DNA of 64,000 nucleotides from Pseudoflavitalea sp. G-6-1-2 (GCF_012927185.1 NZ_JABBGB010000003.1:1178001-1242000); one strand, 5' to 3'. Positions 1-8,802 are shown, counted from the stretch's first letter. Notes: generated by a model not told the origin, from the letters alone. Translations and numbers: made by a program.

Positions 1-321
1 GATAATATGCGATCCAAACTCCGCATAGTTAACACCGGTAGTTTGTCTGGTCTCTTCGAGCAACGTGTAAACAGTGTATTTGCGCTTGCTTAATTTCAGT
101 ATTTTTTCCGGAGGGAATTTCTTTGTATTCACGGAGAACTTTACTGCTGTCTGCTGTGTGATCTGTGTGAGCAGTTCCTGCAGTGTCCATTGGGTTTTGG
201 ACAATTGCACAGGTTTCTTCAAAGCCGGATTCGTATGCTGCGAATGGGTTGGTGCAGCAACCAACAGAAGGTAAACGATCAATGATGCACAGTATAGAAA
301 TCTACTCGCAACTCTTTCCAC
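1..321 (-). CDS. STN-domain secreted protein, 3' part cut by window edge
   Basis: An open frame of 107 codons runs to the left edge of the window from a GTG at 319-321, overlapping the end of the upstream fecR by 20 bases. Residues 1-27 form a signal peptide (charged start, hydrophobic core, ending near THSQ). Residues about 36-105 look like an STN (secretin/TonB short N-terminal) domain: a stretch around WTLQELLTQITQQ, then a predicted beta-alpha-beta pattern ending in TTGVNYAEFGSHII. STN domains normally begin SusC/FecA-type TonB-dependent receptors or smaller STN proteins encoded just after FecR. Which of these applies cannot be told because the rest lies outside the window. The overlap with fecR suggests translational coupling. 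A TTG farther in is an alternative start, but it would cut into the signal peptide. Confidence 0.6.
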   Translation of the reverse strand, partial: MERVASRFLYCASLIVYLLLVAAPTHSQHTNPALKKPVQLSKTQWTLQELLTQITQQTAVKFSVNTKKFPPEKILKLSKRKYTVYTLLEETRQTTGVNYAEFGSHII

Positions 322-1297
322 TTAGATACACGGTTTTATGGTCTTTTCTAAATTGAATATTGAGTGTAGCAGCAATCACTTCGAGAATATAATCGAGTGA
401 CTGTTTGTCGAAACTGGCGCTGATAGTGCAGTGTGCCAGTTCTCTGTTCTCATATACAAATTCTACACCGAAGTGCGCTTCGAGCGACCTCGTTACTTCT
501 ATCAGCGAAGTGTTCTGAAAGTTCATCTCCTTCACGGCTTTGCTCAGTGGCTTCACGTATGGCTCAACAAGATCTATCTTTTTCTTTGCGATATCATAGA
601 TGCCTTGTTGGTTTGGCAGTAAGGTAAGACTGTCGCCGCCTCCATACATGCGCACTTTACCTGTGTGCACATTTACTTTTATTTCCAATGAATCCTGATA
701 CACAAAGAAGTTGGTGCCCAGTACTTTGATGGTTACCGGTCCGGCTATCACTGTAAACGGATCAGCAGCAATGTGCCGAACATCAAAAGAAGCCATACCG
801 GTAAGGGTAATTGTTCTGTTACCTTTAAACTGAGCAGGGTAGCTGATGCCGGATTGGGTGGCCAATGTAACCACGCTGCCGTCTGAAAGTGTGTCGTTGA
901 TAATATTATCTGAAGTTTTTCTCTGCACCAGTTCTGCTGTTACAGAAGACGGATTGTTTTGAGCCGTATTGAAATATCGGATGAGCAGGGAGATGATCAG
1001 CAGAAAACCTGCAGCAATGCCAATACGAACGAGCCATATTTTTTCGGAAGCAGATTGTGTTCTTTGTGGATGCAGCTGCTGCTTTACCGAGTTCCAGAAT
1101 AATTTTTTATCGGGAAGCTGATGTGGCTCGCCCGCACTGAATTGATTCCACGCAGCACTGATCTGATCGAATATCGCTTTGTTGTTGGGGTCTGCTTCCA
1201 GCCAATGCTCCACCTGAATGGCCTCTTCGGGCAAAGCTTCGCCCGACAGGTATTTAGCCAGCAGCTGATCATCGATGATATATGGTTGTTGGCTCAT
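302..1297 (-). CDS. FecR-type anti-sigma factor
   Basis: 331 aa. The cytoplasmic N-terminal part (about residues 5-75, with LAKYLSGEALPEEAIQVEHW) matches the anti-sigma region of FecR proteins. A single membrane segment lies near residues 88-107 (RIGIAAGFLLIISLLIRYF). The periplasmic FecR domain follows (about 115-225, with DGSVVTLATQSGISYP and a VKVLGTNFFV-type motif), and a DUF4974 domain closes the protein (about 250-325). FecR holds its ECF sigma factor at the membrane and releases or activates it when an outer-membrane TonB receptor signals. It begins one base after the end of the sigma gene on the same strand and overlaps the STN-domain gene downstream, so the three are probably one transcript. 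Confidence 0.92.
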   Translation of the reverse strand: MSQQPYIIDDQLLAKYLSGEALPEEAIQVEHWLEADPNNKAIFDQISAAWNQFSAGEPHQLPDKKLFWNSVKQQLHPQRTQSASEKIWLVRIGIAAGFLLIISLLIRYFNTAQNNPSSVTAELVQRKTSDNIINDTLSDGSVVTLATQSGISYPAQFKGNRTITLTGMASFDVRHIAADPFTVIAGPVTIKVLGTNFFVYQDSLEIKVNVHTGKVRMYGGGDSLTLLPNQQGIYDIAKKKIDLVEPYVKPLSKAVKEMNFQNTSLIEVTRSLEAHFGVEFVYENRELAHCTISASFDKQSLDYILEVIAATLNIQFRKDHKTVYLSGKSCE

Positions 1298-1298
1298 T

Positions 1299-1856
1299 TT
1301 ATAGGGTTGCGTAAAGGATGATCATTACCAATACCTGCGATAATTTTTCGCGCAATATCTTCAATGCTTTTCCAATCTGTGCTTCCACTGTTTTGATGGA
1401 AATGTCCAGCTCTGCTGCAATAGCCGCATACTTCATGTTCTCGAAACGGCTTTTGTGGAAGATCAGTTTACATTGAGGCGGCAGGCTTTCGAGCGCATCC
1501 CTGATCTGTTGCTGCTGTTCTTTGCTCAGTAAAGGATCGGTGTAAACTAAAGTGGTCGACTGAAACTGCTGATCAGCTGTGTATTTGATTCTTACAGCTT
1601 CATTGCGCTTCACATTCAGGCAGTAATTGTACACGGAGGTATAGAGCCAGCTCTGCACGGATTGCTGTTCATCGATAGTGGAGCGTTTTTCCCAGAGCTT
1701 CAGAAATACTGTCTGCACGGCATCGCGGGCGGCTTCGTTGTTGCGCAGTATGGTCCATGCGTAACGGTGCAATCCTTCCATATGTTTATGGAAATACTGC
1801 TCTACAGCCTTTGCGAGTTTGTCGTCCGCGTTAGGTATGCCTTCAACTTGTTTCAG
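1299..1856 (-). CDS. ECF RNA polymerase sigma factor, unusual start
   Basis: Sigma-70 family, ECF type. Region 2 is recognisable (YAWTILRNNEAARDAVQTVF, LKLWEKR) and region 4 has a helix-turn-helix (YAAIAAELDISIKTVEAQI). The first ATG is at 1779-1781 and gives 160 aa, but the same frame is open for 36 codons upstream. It reads LAKAVEQYFHKH directly before that ATG, which is what the first helix of region 2 should look like. A stop precedes that stretch and no ATG, GTG or TTG occurs in it; a CTG at 1854-1856 gives a normal family length of 185 aa. I chose the CTG on similarity alone. A non-canonical start or a sequencing or mutational loss of the true start is possible. Pairs with the FecR gene one base downstream. 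Confidence 0.7.
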   Translation of the reverse strand: MKQVEGIPNADDKLAKAVEQYFHKHMEGLHRYAWTILRNNEAARDAVQTVFLKLWEKRSTIDEQQSVQSWLYTSVYNYCLNVKRNEAVRIKYTADQQFQSTTLVYTDPLLSKEQQQQIRDALESLPPQCKLIFHKSRFENMKYAAIAAELDISIKTVEAQIGKALKILREKLSQVLVMIILYATL

Positions 1857-2260
1857 GGCAGGCGATTGAAATGGTATTTAGATATGATACACTCCAGGTG
1901 GAATATACCCTTACTCTGTTTCAAAAAAAATCCGGAGCTGGTTATCCCGGCTTTGATATGTCTGTGCAGTAAATCGCTGCACGATGTACAAACAATAGCG
2001 GTATCTTTTTGTTGTGCTTCCGGAACTTCGCGCTGGAACTTAAGTGTTCGGGAGCAGAGCAAAGATGCTGTAATCTGTAATCAGCCGCAATATTTACTGG
2101 ATGAATGGCAAGGCCTGCAGCGCCATTTGCAATAGCAGATCGGCTTCTTTCTATTGTAAAATCTGCCATGCAGGGGCGCCTGCGTGGAAAATGACATAAT
2201 AAAATATTAAATACAGGCTCAGGGGCTGTAGGCCAGGATAATATATTCTTGCTTATCCTT
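1857..2260. other. Divergent intergenic region
   Basis: About 400 bases between the leftward ECF sigma gene and the rightward ABC exporter gene. It must hold the sigma/fecR promoter, but I see no clear TAnnTTTG box for it. Short open frames here have no recognisable protein character. No RNA gene or repeat was recognised. Confidence 0.4.
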
Positions 2261-2268
2261 TACCTTTG
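2261..2268 (+). promoter_or_regulatory. Putative -7 promoter box for the ABC exporter
   Basis: The octamer TACCTTTG fits the Bacteroidota -7 consensus TAnnTTTG. It lies 16 bases before the TTG at 2285 and downstream of the earlier in-frame TTG at 2249, so it favours 2285 as the real start. No good -33 TTTG is seen at the usual distance. Confidence 0.4.
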
Positions 2269-2284
2269 CCTAAAATTTCCCCGG

Positions 2285-4162
2285 TTGAAGCATCTAAAGG
2301 CGATCAATAAATATTTCTGGAAGTATCGGTGGCGGTTTCTGTTTGGTATCCTCTTCGTTATACTATCCAATTACTTCAAAATTCTCTCACCACAGCTTAC
2401 AGGTTTTGTGATAGATGAAGTACAGCTGGAGCTTGTTCAGAAGAATGCTCCGGATCACTTTCCTGCACGCGCGGCCAATGTGGCCGAGAAGCAGAGCAGG
2501 TACGATATTTCCGTGCAGGAACTGATACATACCTACAATCATGGCGATCTCAGCTTCGGCCAGAAGATCGTATGGACGGGTATTGTGTTGCTTACACTGG
2601 CTATACTCAGTGGATTCTTTCTGTTTCTCATGCGGCAGACCATCATTGTGATGAGCCGCTACATCGAATACGATCAGAAGAATGAAGTGTTCAATCACTA
2701 TCTGAAACTCGACAGCAATTTCTATAAAACACATAGCACCGGCGATCTCATGAACCGCATTGCGGAAGATGTGAGCCGTGTTAGAATGTATACCGGTCCG
2801 GCATTGATGTATTTCATTAACCTGGCCATTACCATCGGCTTCAGTGTGTTCTTCATGTACAAAACCAGCAAGATGCTCACGTTGTATGTGCTGGCGCCAC
2901 TGCCATTGCTGGCCATCATCATTTATTGGGTTAACACCATCATCAATAAGAAGAGCGAACGCATTCAGAGCCTGCTGTCCGATCTTACCACCAATGCACA
3001 GGAATCTTATTCCGGCATCCGTGTTATCAAATCATTCGTGCAGGAGAAAGCGATGTTTGCCTTCTTCAATAAGAACAGTGAAGAGTATAAGGATAATGCC
3101 ATCGGGCTTGCGAAACTCGAAGCAGTATACTTTCCCACGATGGCATTGCTGATAGGGCTCAGCACCTTAATGACCATCATGATCGGCGGCATCTATGCCA
3201 TCAAAGGAAATGATCCCAGCATCACCATCGGCACCATTGCAGAATTTGTGATGTATGTGAATATGCTCACCTTCCCGGTAAGCGCCATCGGCTGGACCGC
3301 CAGCATGATACAACGCGCAGCGGCATCGCAGAAAAGACTGAATGAATTTCTCTATACCGATACTGCCATTCCAAATCCTGAGCAGGCACTCAAGCCTTCG
3401 ATGGAAGGAGCGATTGCATTCAACCATGTAAACTTCGTTTATCCGAATACAGGCATTCATGCACTGAAAGACTTCGATCTGCACATCAGAAAAGGGGAGA
3501 AGATCGCCATCATCGGGCATACGGGCAGCGGCAAAACCACCATTGCACAATTGCTGCTGAGAATGTACGACCCAACAGGCGGAAATGTGGAGATCGATGG
3601 AACCGATGTGCGCAGGATCGATCTGCAGACATTGAGAAAGCAGGTGAGCTATGTGCCGCAGGATGTGTTTCTGTTCAGCGACAGCATCAGCAGCAATATC
3701 AGCTTCGGCCTCGATGGCGAGCCGGATATGGCCAAAGTGCAGCTGGCAGCGCGCCATGCATCGGTGGAGAAAGAGATCGCCGGATTTCATGAGCAGTACA
3801 ATACCATGATCGGCGAACGGGGCGTAACACTCAGCGGAGGACAAAAACAGCGGATATCCATTGCACGTGCATTGATCAAAGATCCGCATGTGGTGGTGTT
3901 CGACGATTGCCTCAGCGCAGTGGATGCCAGAACAGAAAAAGAGATCCTCGGCAACCTCAACAGATATCTTAAAGACAAGACTGCTATTATTATTACGCAT
4001 CGCATATTTACACTATTTGATTTCGACCAGATCATTGTAATGGAAGAAGGCAAGATGGTGGAGCGCGGAACGCATTCCGAACTCCTGGCCCAAAACGGGT
4101 ATTATGCTTATCTGTACGAACAGCAATTGTCTGAAAGATCCGACGCTCCTGACGATAACTGA
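2285..4162 (+). CDS. ABC transporter, permease/ATP-binding protein (exporter half)
   Basis: 625 aa from a TTG start. The protein then begins with a charged KHLKAINKYFWKYRWRF leader before the first membrane helix, as in relatives. The N-terminal two thirds form a six-helix type 1 exporter membrane domain. The C-terminal third is the nucleotide-binding domain: Walker A GHTGSGKTT near residue 409, signature LSGGQKQR near 514, Walker B near 536. Walker B reads VVVFDDCLSAVD, with Asp where most exporters have the catalytic Glu. That pattern is usual in one half of some heterodimeric exporters, so this protein may work with a partner encoded elsewhere. Substrate unknown. The loop between helices 1 and 2 is long. 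An earlier in-frame TTG at 2249 would add 12 residues. Confidence 0.9.
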   Translation: MKHLKAINKYFWKYRWRFLFGILFVILSNYFKILSPQLTGFVIDEVQLELVQKNAPDHFPARAANVAEKQSRYDISVQELIHTYNHGDLSFGQKIVWTGIVLLTLAILSGFFLFLMRQTIIVMSRYIEYDQKNEVFNHYLKLDSNFYKTHSTGDLMNRIAEDVSRVRMYTGPALMYFINLAITIGFSVFFMYKTSKMLTLYVLAPLPLLAIIIYWVNTIINKKSERIQSLLSDLTTNAQESYSGIRVIKSFVQEKAMFAFFNKNSEEYKDNAIGLAKLEAVYFPTMALLIGLSTLMTIMIGGIYAIKGNDPSITIGTIAEFVMYVNMLTFPVSAIGWTASMIQRAAASQKRLNEFLYTDTAIPNPEQALKPSMEGAIAFNHVNFVYPNTGIHALKDFDLHIRKGEKIAIIGHTGSGKTTIAQLLLRMYDPTGGNVEIDGTDVRRIDLQTLRKQVSYVPQDVFLFSDSISSNISFGLDGEPDMAKVQLAARHASVEKEIAGFHEQYNTMIGERGVTLSGGQKQRISIARALIKDPHVVVFDDCLSAVDARTEKEILGNLNRYLKDKTAIIITHRIFTLFDFDQIIVMEEGKMVERGTHSELLAQNGYYAYLYEQQLSERSDAPDDN

Positions 4163-4218
4163 TTTATTAGCTTACTGACGCCCGGTTAAAGAAAACCACG
4201 TAAATTCAGGCCGGAAAT

Positions 4219-4248
4219 TTTGCCGGTTCGAAAACAATATTATATTTG
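4219..4248 (+). promoter_or_regulatory. Bacteroidota promoter of the PUR-like gene
   Basis: A -33 TTTG (4219-4222) and a -7 TATATTTG (4241-4248) are separated by 18 bases, close to the usual Bacteroidota arrangement. This predicts a start of transcription near 4255 and a leader of about 43 bases. It is the most complete promoter I can see in the window. Confidence 0.6.
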
Positions 4249-4297
4249 TGCCTACTTTTTTGTAAAACTGCCAAATTATTAAACTGCAAAAATCAAA

Positions 4298-4735
4298 ATG
4301 ACTGTGGCGTACGAAAACAACGACAAACGAATGGAAAGCGTTTACAGTAAGCGCATCAGGGCTGGAAAAAGAAGGACCTACTTCTTTGATGTGAGAGCTA
4401 CCCGCGGCAATGACTATTACATTACCATCACGGAAAGCCGTAAGAAATTCAACGAGAACGGTTACGACAGGCACAAGATCTTCCTCTACAAAGAAGATTT
4501 CAACAAGTTCCTGAAAGCGCTGACCGAAGCTGTTGATTACGTGAAGACCGATCTGATGCCTAACTTCGATTTCGATGCTTACAACCATGAGAATGATGGT
4601 GAGCACGGAGGTGATGTTGACGGAGGTGAAGAGTCTGTTGCTGAAGCTACAGAAGTTGTTGCAGTTGCTGCCACAGCTGCCGCCCCAATTCAAAGCGCTT
4701 CTGCTGAAGCCAGCGAAGAGGTGGACAAATGGTAA
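4298..4735 (+). CDS. PUR-alpha-like DUF3276 nucleic-acid-binding protein
   Basis: 145 aa. Residues about 10-95 match the DUF3276 family, a bacterial PUR-alpha-like fold: YSKRIRAGKRRTYFFDVRA, DYYITITESRK, and a KIFLYKEDFNKF strand-helix unit. These proteins are small, abundant and predicted to bind single-stranded DNA or RNA. The C-terminal tail (about 100-145) is acidic, then alanine-rich and low in complexity, probably disordered. A full promoter precedes the gene and a strong hairpin terminator follows it, so it is probably monocistronic. The exact cellular role is unknown. Confidence 0.88.
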   Translation: MTVAYENNDKRMESVYSKRIRAGKRRTYFFDVRATRGNDYYITITESRKKFNENGYDRHKIFLYKEDFNKFLKALTEAVDYVKTDLMPNFDFDAYNHENDGEHGGDVDGGEESVAEATEVVAVAATAAAPIQSASAEASEEVDKW

Positions 4736-4765
4736 TCCCAACGCTGTACTAACTAATTCAACAAT

Positions 4766-4797
4766 AAAGCCCCGGATCTTCCGGGGCTTTTTATTTT
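4766..4797. terminator. Bidirectional hairpin terminator
   Basis: A perfect stem (AAGCCCCGGA with TCCGGGGCTT around a three-base loop), with T-rich sequence on the plus side and A-rich on the other. It separates the convergent PUR-like and pgi genes and probably serves both. Confidence 0.85.
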
Positions 4798-4824
4798 ATG
4801 AAAGGGGCAAGGTCCCTTTGTTGT

Positions 4825-6477
4825 TTACAACTTCATTTTCTTCCAGGCATTGATCAGTCCATTTGTGCTGGAATCGTGGCTGGACACAGGTTTCGCATCT
4901 TTCAGCTCCGGCAGAATGGCATTGGCCAGTTGCTTGCCCAACTCAACTCCCCACTGATCGAAACTGAAGATATTCCAGATAACACCCTGTACAAAGATCT
5001 TGTGCTCGTAGATAGCAATGAGCTGTCCGAGTGTGTACGGAGTGATCTTTTTGATGAGTATGGAATTGGTAGGACGATTGCCGCTGAATACCTTGAATGG
5101 CTGAAGCGCTTTGATCTCCTCTTCATTCTTACCGGCAGCGATCAGTTCGGAACGAACAATGTCTTTGCTCTTTCCGTTCATCAGCGCTTCAGTTTGTGCA
5201 AAGAAGTTGGAAAGCAGTTTCGCATGGTGGTCGCCGATAGGATTGTGACTGATAGCCGGTGCAATGAAATCGCAGGGGATCATCACCGTTCCCTGATGGA
5301 TCAGCTGATAGAATGCGTGCTGGCCGTTGGTGCCAGGCTCGCCCCAGATAACCGGACCGGTAGCATAATCCACCTTTTTGCCTCTGCGGTCGGTGCTCTT
5401 GCCGTTGCTTTCCATATTACCCTGCTGAAAGTAAGCTGCAAAGCGGTGCAGGTACTGATCGTAGGGGAGGATAGCCTCCGTTTGGGTACCAAAGAAATCG
5501 GTGTACCAGAGCCCGATGAGGGCGAGTATCACGGGGATATTCTTATCGAATGGCGTATTGCGGAAATGCAGATCGGTAGCGTGTGCGCCGCGAAGCAGCT
5601 GCTCGAAATTATCGTAACCGATAGTGAGCGCAATGCTCAGTCCGATGGCGCTCCAGAGCGAATATCTTCCTCCAACCCAATCCCAGAACACGAACATATT
5701 CTCTTTGTCGATCCCGAATTTCACTACTTCTTTTTCATTGGTGGAGAGCGCCACGAAATGTTTGGCCACATGCGCTTCTTCTTTCGCAGATTCGAGAAAC
5801 CAGGCACGGGCAGTGAGCGCGTTGGTCATGGTTTCCTGTGTGGTGAAAGTTTTACTCGCAATGAGGAAGAGTGTTTCTTCGGGGTTTACTTTCTTCAGTG
5901 TTTCGGCAATATGAGTGCCGTCTACATTGGAAACAAAGTATGGTTGAATGCCATCCACCCAATAAGGTTTCAGCGCTTCGGTAACCATGTATGGACCGAG
6001 ATCGCTGCCACCGATACCGATGTTGACGATGTATTTTATTTTCTTGCCGGTGTAGCCGGTCCACTCACCATTGTGCACGCGCGCAGAGAAGTTTTGCATC
6101 TGTTTGAGCACACGCTGCACTTCGGGCATAACATCGTGTCCTTCTGCTTTTACGGGCTTGCCCGAGAAGTTGCGGAGGGCGGTATGAAGCACAGCGCGGC
6201 CTTCGGTTTCGTTGATGGCTTCTCCGTTGAACATGGCTTCTATGGCGGGTTTCAGCTCAGACTGCTGTGCCAGCTCTTCCAGCAGGTGCAGGGTTTTCTG
6301 AGTGATTCTGTTCTTGGAGAAATCAACCAGAATGTCTTCGAACTGAAGAGAGAATTTATCGAACCTTTCGGCATCATCTGCAAACAGTTCTTTCAGTTCT
6401 GTGTCCTTGATTTTCTTATAGTGAGCGTTCAGTTTCTTCCACACTTCGGTACGCTGAGGTTTAATTTTCGGTAGCAT
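4825..6477 (-). CDS. pgi: Glucose-6-phosphate isomerase
   Basis: 550 aa. Interconverts glucose-6-phosphate and fructose-6-phosphate in the cytoplasm (glycolysis and gluconeogenesis). The sugar-phosphate isomerase hallmarks are present: [12 protein letters not shown], the signature [18 protein letters not shown], and a C-terminal stretch with the conserved lysine ([18 protein letters not shown]). The ATG at 6475-6477 was chosen because it gives the family length and lies just after a good -7 box at 6495-6502. A longer reading from a TTG at 6531 would include that box in the coding sequence. Confidence 0.97.
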   Translation of the reverse strand: MLPKIKPQRTEVWKKLNAHYKKIKDTELKELFADDAERFDKFSLQFEDILVDFSKNRITQKTLHLLEELAQQSELKPAIEAMFNGEAINETEGRAVLHTALRNFSGKPVKAEGHDVMPEVQRVLKQMQNFSARVHNGEWTGYTGKKIKYIVNIGIGGSDLGPYMVTEALKPYWVDGIQPYFVSNVDGTHIAETLKKVNPEETLFLIASKTFTTQETMTNALTARAWFLESAKEEAHVAKHFVALSTNEKEVVKFGIDKENMFVFWDWVGGRYSLWSAIGLSIALTIGYDNFEQLLRGAHATDLHFRNTPFDKNIPVILALIGLWYTDFFGTQTEAILPYDQYLHRFAAYFQQGNMESNGKSTDRRGKKVDYATGPVIWGEPGTNGQHAFYQLIHQGTVMIPCDFIAPAISHNPIGDHHAKLLSNFFAQTEALMNGKSKDIVRSELIAAGKNEEEIKALQPFKVFSGNRPTNSILIKKITPYTLGQLIAIYEHKIFVQGVIWNIFSFDQWGVELGKQLANAILPELKDAKPVSSHDSSTNGLINAWKKMKL

Positions 6478-6494
6478 CTGGTTAATATTATGAT

Positions 6495-6502
6495 CAAAAA
6501 TA
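6495..6502 (-). promoter_or_regulatory. Putative -7 box of pgi
   Basis: Read on the minus strand the bases are TATTTTTG, a match to TAnnTTTG, 17 bases before the chosen ATG of pgi. No convincing -33 TTTG is present at the expected distance. Confidence 0.45.
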
Positions 6503-6545
6503 ATAAGGTTGTCAATAGTAGTTTCTAGCAAGGTGTAAGAGTAAA

Positions 6546-6661
6546 CACGTAGGTCGGTTAAATAACGGTATCGAATATTTGCAGTAAGATTAAAAACCCT
6601 TCTCTTTACGTAGTTACAATTTTTACCCTACGTATTTCCCCTAAACCCTGCAACCTACGTG
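6546..6661. promoter_or_regulatory. Cluster of four ACGTA-core sites in nested dyads
   Basis: An outer pair CACGTAGG (6546-6553) and CCTACGTG (6654-6661) are exact inverted copies. Inside them TACGTAG (6607-6613) and CTACGTA (6628-6634) form a second inverted pair. They lie upstream of the pgi promoter and downstream of ltaE, so they look like operator sites acting on pgi. The protein that would bind them is unknown. Confidence 0.4.
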
Positions 6662-6675
6662 AATGAGGTAAGGTT

Positions 6676-6696
6676 CGGGCAGCTAATAACTGCCCG
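6676..6696. terminator. Hairpin after ltaE
   Basis: CGGGCAG and CTGCCCG pair around a seven-base loop, ten bases beyond the ltaE stop on the minus strand. The T-rich side lies on the plus strand, so its strength as a terminator for ltaE is uncertain. Confidence 0.4.
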
Positions 6697-6705
6697 TTCT
6701 TTCAT

Positions 6706-7737
6706 TTAAGAACTTCCTGCTTTCGATAAATTTCGCATAGTATCTACAGTTATGTTCACCATTTCTTCGGTGATGCCCAAATGAAATACCAGTCTTATCT
6801 GGGTAGATGAAACAGGCAAACACAAAATACCTTTTTGTTTCAGTACTTCTGTGAATTGAGCCGGTGTGTACCGGTTGCTCACTTTGGCTATTACGATATT
6901 GGTGCTCACGGGCAGCACAGATTCGGCGAGTCCGTTTTGCAGCATGGCTTCGGCAACAATGCCCGCATTGCGGTGGTCGTCGGCCAGCCGGTCGATATGG
7001 TGGTCGAGGGCATAGAGTCCGGCTGCAGCCATATACCCTGCCTGCCGCATACCGCCTCCCAGTACCTTTCTGATACGCCTTGCTTTGGTGATGAATGATT
7101 TGGTGCCGAGGAGAACACTGCCGATGGGGCAGCCAAGTCCTTTATTGAGACATACGGAGATGCTGTGGAACAGTTCGCCGTATTGCGATGGCTGATGCTT
7201 TTGAGCCACGATGGCATTGAACAACCGGGCGCCATCGAGGTGAAGGATAAGCCCGTGGGCATCGCAGACCTCCCTGATTTTGCGGATCTCCTCCAGTTCG
7301 TAGCAGCTGCCGCCTCCGCGGTTGCTGGTATTTTCGAGGCAGACCAGGCTGGTACGGGCCCGGTGGACATCATCCGGATTGATGGCTTCGAGAACCTGTT
7401 GGGCATTGATTCTGCCGAGATCACCGGGCAGGGTGCGGGCCTGAGCGCCTGAATTGAAGGCGATACCGCCTCCTTCATACACAAACACATGGGCGTTCTG
7501 GTCGCAGATCACTTCGTCGCCGGGCTGGGTGTGCGCTTTGATGGCGATCTGGTTGCTCATGGTGCCGGTAGGGCAGTAGAGGGCGGCTTCCATTCCAAAG
7601 AGAGCGGCCATGCGCTCTTCCAGCTTGTTTACGGAGGGATCTTCTCCGAAAACATCATCCCCAACAGGAGCACGCATCATTGCCTCCAGCATGCCGGAGG
7701 TAGGAAGGGTGAAAGTATCTGAACGAAAGTCGATCAT
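6706..7737 (-). CDS. ltaE: Low-specificity L-threonine aldolase
   Basis: 343 aa. PLP-dependent fold type I enzyme that splits L-threonine or L-allo-threonine into glycine and acetaldehyde. Visible features: an N-terminal [10 protein letters not shown], the [19 protein letters not shown] stretch, [13 protein letters not shown] before the cofactor site, and the PLP lysine in [14 protein letters not shown]. The start is the ATG at 7735-7737, two codons inside an earlier TTG. The length agrees with the family. The stereospecificity cannot be judged from sequence. Confidence 0.93.
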   Translation of the reverse strand: MIDFRSDTFTLPTSGMLEAMMRAPVGDDVFGEDPSVNKLEERMAALFGMEAALYCPTGTMSNQIAIKAHTQPGDEVICDQNAHVFVYEGGGIAFNSGAQARTLPGDLGRINAQQVLEAINPDDVHRARTSLVCLENTSNRGGGSCYELEEIRKIREVCDAHGLILHLDGARLFNAIVAQKHQPSQYGELFHSISVCLNKGLGCPIGSVLLGTKSFITKARRIRKVLGGGMRQAGYMAAAGLYALDHHIDRLADDHRNAGIVAEAMLQNGLAESVLPVSTNIVIAKVSNRYTPAQFTEVLKQKGILCLPVSSTQIRLVFHLGITEEMVNITVDTMRNLSKAGSS

Positions 7738-7861
7738 GCTCAAATAATTAGGGTACGAATGTACACATTGAAAAATCGCAATCCAATTCCTGCTGAGTTT
7801 CGTAAGTGTAGAATAGAAAGCTTACCCAAAAAAGAAAGTTTGATCCGTTCCCCGGAAATAG

Positions 7862-7898
7862 CCGGTCACTCATTACAATGGGAGACCGGTTTTTGTTT
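7862..7898 (+). terminator. Plus-strand terminator-like hairpin with no gene before it
   Basis: CCGGTC and GACCGG form a stem with partly paired interior, followed by TTTTTGTTT. No plus-strand gene lies upstream (ltaE runs the other way), and the next plus-strand gene starts 80 bases later. It may end a small untranslated RNA or act in the leader of the 274-aa gene. Confidence 0.45.
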
Positions 7899-7977
7899 GT
7901 AAAGGGCCTGATTATTAACATTCCATCCTGAATTTGAATGCTGCCGATTCAGTAAATTCATTACAAATATTTAATAT

Positions 7978-8802
7978 ATGGCTATCCTTACAGGTAAGGT
8001 TAAGTTCACTGGCAGGGTCGGTGATCTGATCGGCTACAAACGTAATGGGGTAGATTGCCTCCGCAGTATGCCGCTTGAAGTAAAACAGACAAATGCTACA
8101 TGCAAAGCCGCGAAGCGATTCGGAGAAGCCAGCCATACCGGCAAACTGATAAGACAAGCATTTGCTCCATATCTGTTGGGAAAGACAGACAGAAGCTATG
8201 TTAACCGCCTCAACAAAGCCATCATTCAATCAGGAGTGGAAGGGCTCAGAGGCTACCGGTTCAATCAACAGTCGCATATCTCAGATTTTTTGCAGTCTCC
8301 CATACTTGGGGATGATAACATACTCCGCATCACCAAAATCCTCCAACCTCGACACATAAAGGTCACGCATATGGAGTACAGGCTCATTGCTATGAGGATT
8401 GATATAACAACAGGAAAAATTCTCCAATCTCTTGAACGGTCTTACATGCACGAGTTCGTGCGTTGGTCTGCAGATTTCAAACCAATAGAATTCGATGCAA
8501 ACCTTCCCGGCAAAGGCACGCTGATAGTGGTGTTGCAGGCAAATCCTTATCAGGGAAAATATCCTTTGTACGATAAGCGATACCTGGCCACCGATATTAT
8601 CAAAGTGGAAATGCCTCCGGCAAATACTGTTTCTAAAAAGCAACGCAGATTACAACAGAAACGCGATGCTGTTAAACAACAAACGGCACAAAATTCGCAG
8701 TACTTTGGAGACAAACAATTACTTCAAACTTCATCAGAATTAATAGTTCCAATACGCAACGATACATTCCACAATTCTCGTCTGAAAGAACAGCGGGAAT
8801 AG
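7978..8802 (+). CDS. Uncharacterised protein of a Bacteroidota GxxGxxxxYxxxG family
   Basis: 274 aa, no signal peptide or membrane segment. The N-terminal region (about residues 5-100) has a pattern I associate with small uncharacterised Bacteroidota proteins that tend to occur in several copies per genome: FTGRVGDLIGYKRNG, a RRFG/KRFGEAS-like segment, then KLIRQAF and a long NRLNKAI stretch. The middle (about 105-205) is rich in predicted beta strands. The last 60 residues are lysine/glutamine-rich and probably disordered. The function is unknown. It lies between an orphan terminator hairpin and a CRISPR array, in a stretch that looks accessory. Start ATG at 7978 after an AT-rich leader. Confidence 0.7.
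   Translation: MAILTGKVKFTGRVGDLIGYKRNGVDCLRSMPLEVKQTNATCKAAKRFGEASHTGKLIRQAFAPYLLGKTDRSYVNRLNKAIIQSGVEGLRGYRFNQQSHISDFLQSPILGDDNILRITKILQPRHIKVTHMEYRLIAMRIDITTGKILQSLERSYMHEFVRWSADFKPIEFDANLPGKGTLIVVLQANPYQGKYPLYDKRYLATDIIKVEMPPANTVSKKQRRLQQKRDAVKQQTAQNSQYFGDKQLLQTSSELIVPIRNDTFHNSRLKEQRE

Noticed and set aside
1662-2169. Open frames on both strands around the ECF sigma promoter region
   Set aside because: The plus-strand one is antisense to the sigma gene over its first part; the minus-strand ones have no recognisable features and conflict with each other.
3167-4000. A 277-codon minus-strand open frame inside the ABC exporter gene
   Set aside because: Antisense to the nucleotide-binding domain; rich in His and Cys as shadow frames here often are; no protein character.
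4798-6474. A 558-codon plus-strand open frame opposite pgi
   Set aside because: It is fully antisense to a clear glucose-6-phosphate isomerase, has no recognisable domain and arises from codon use on the other strand.
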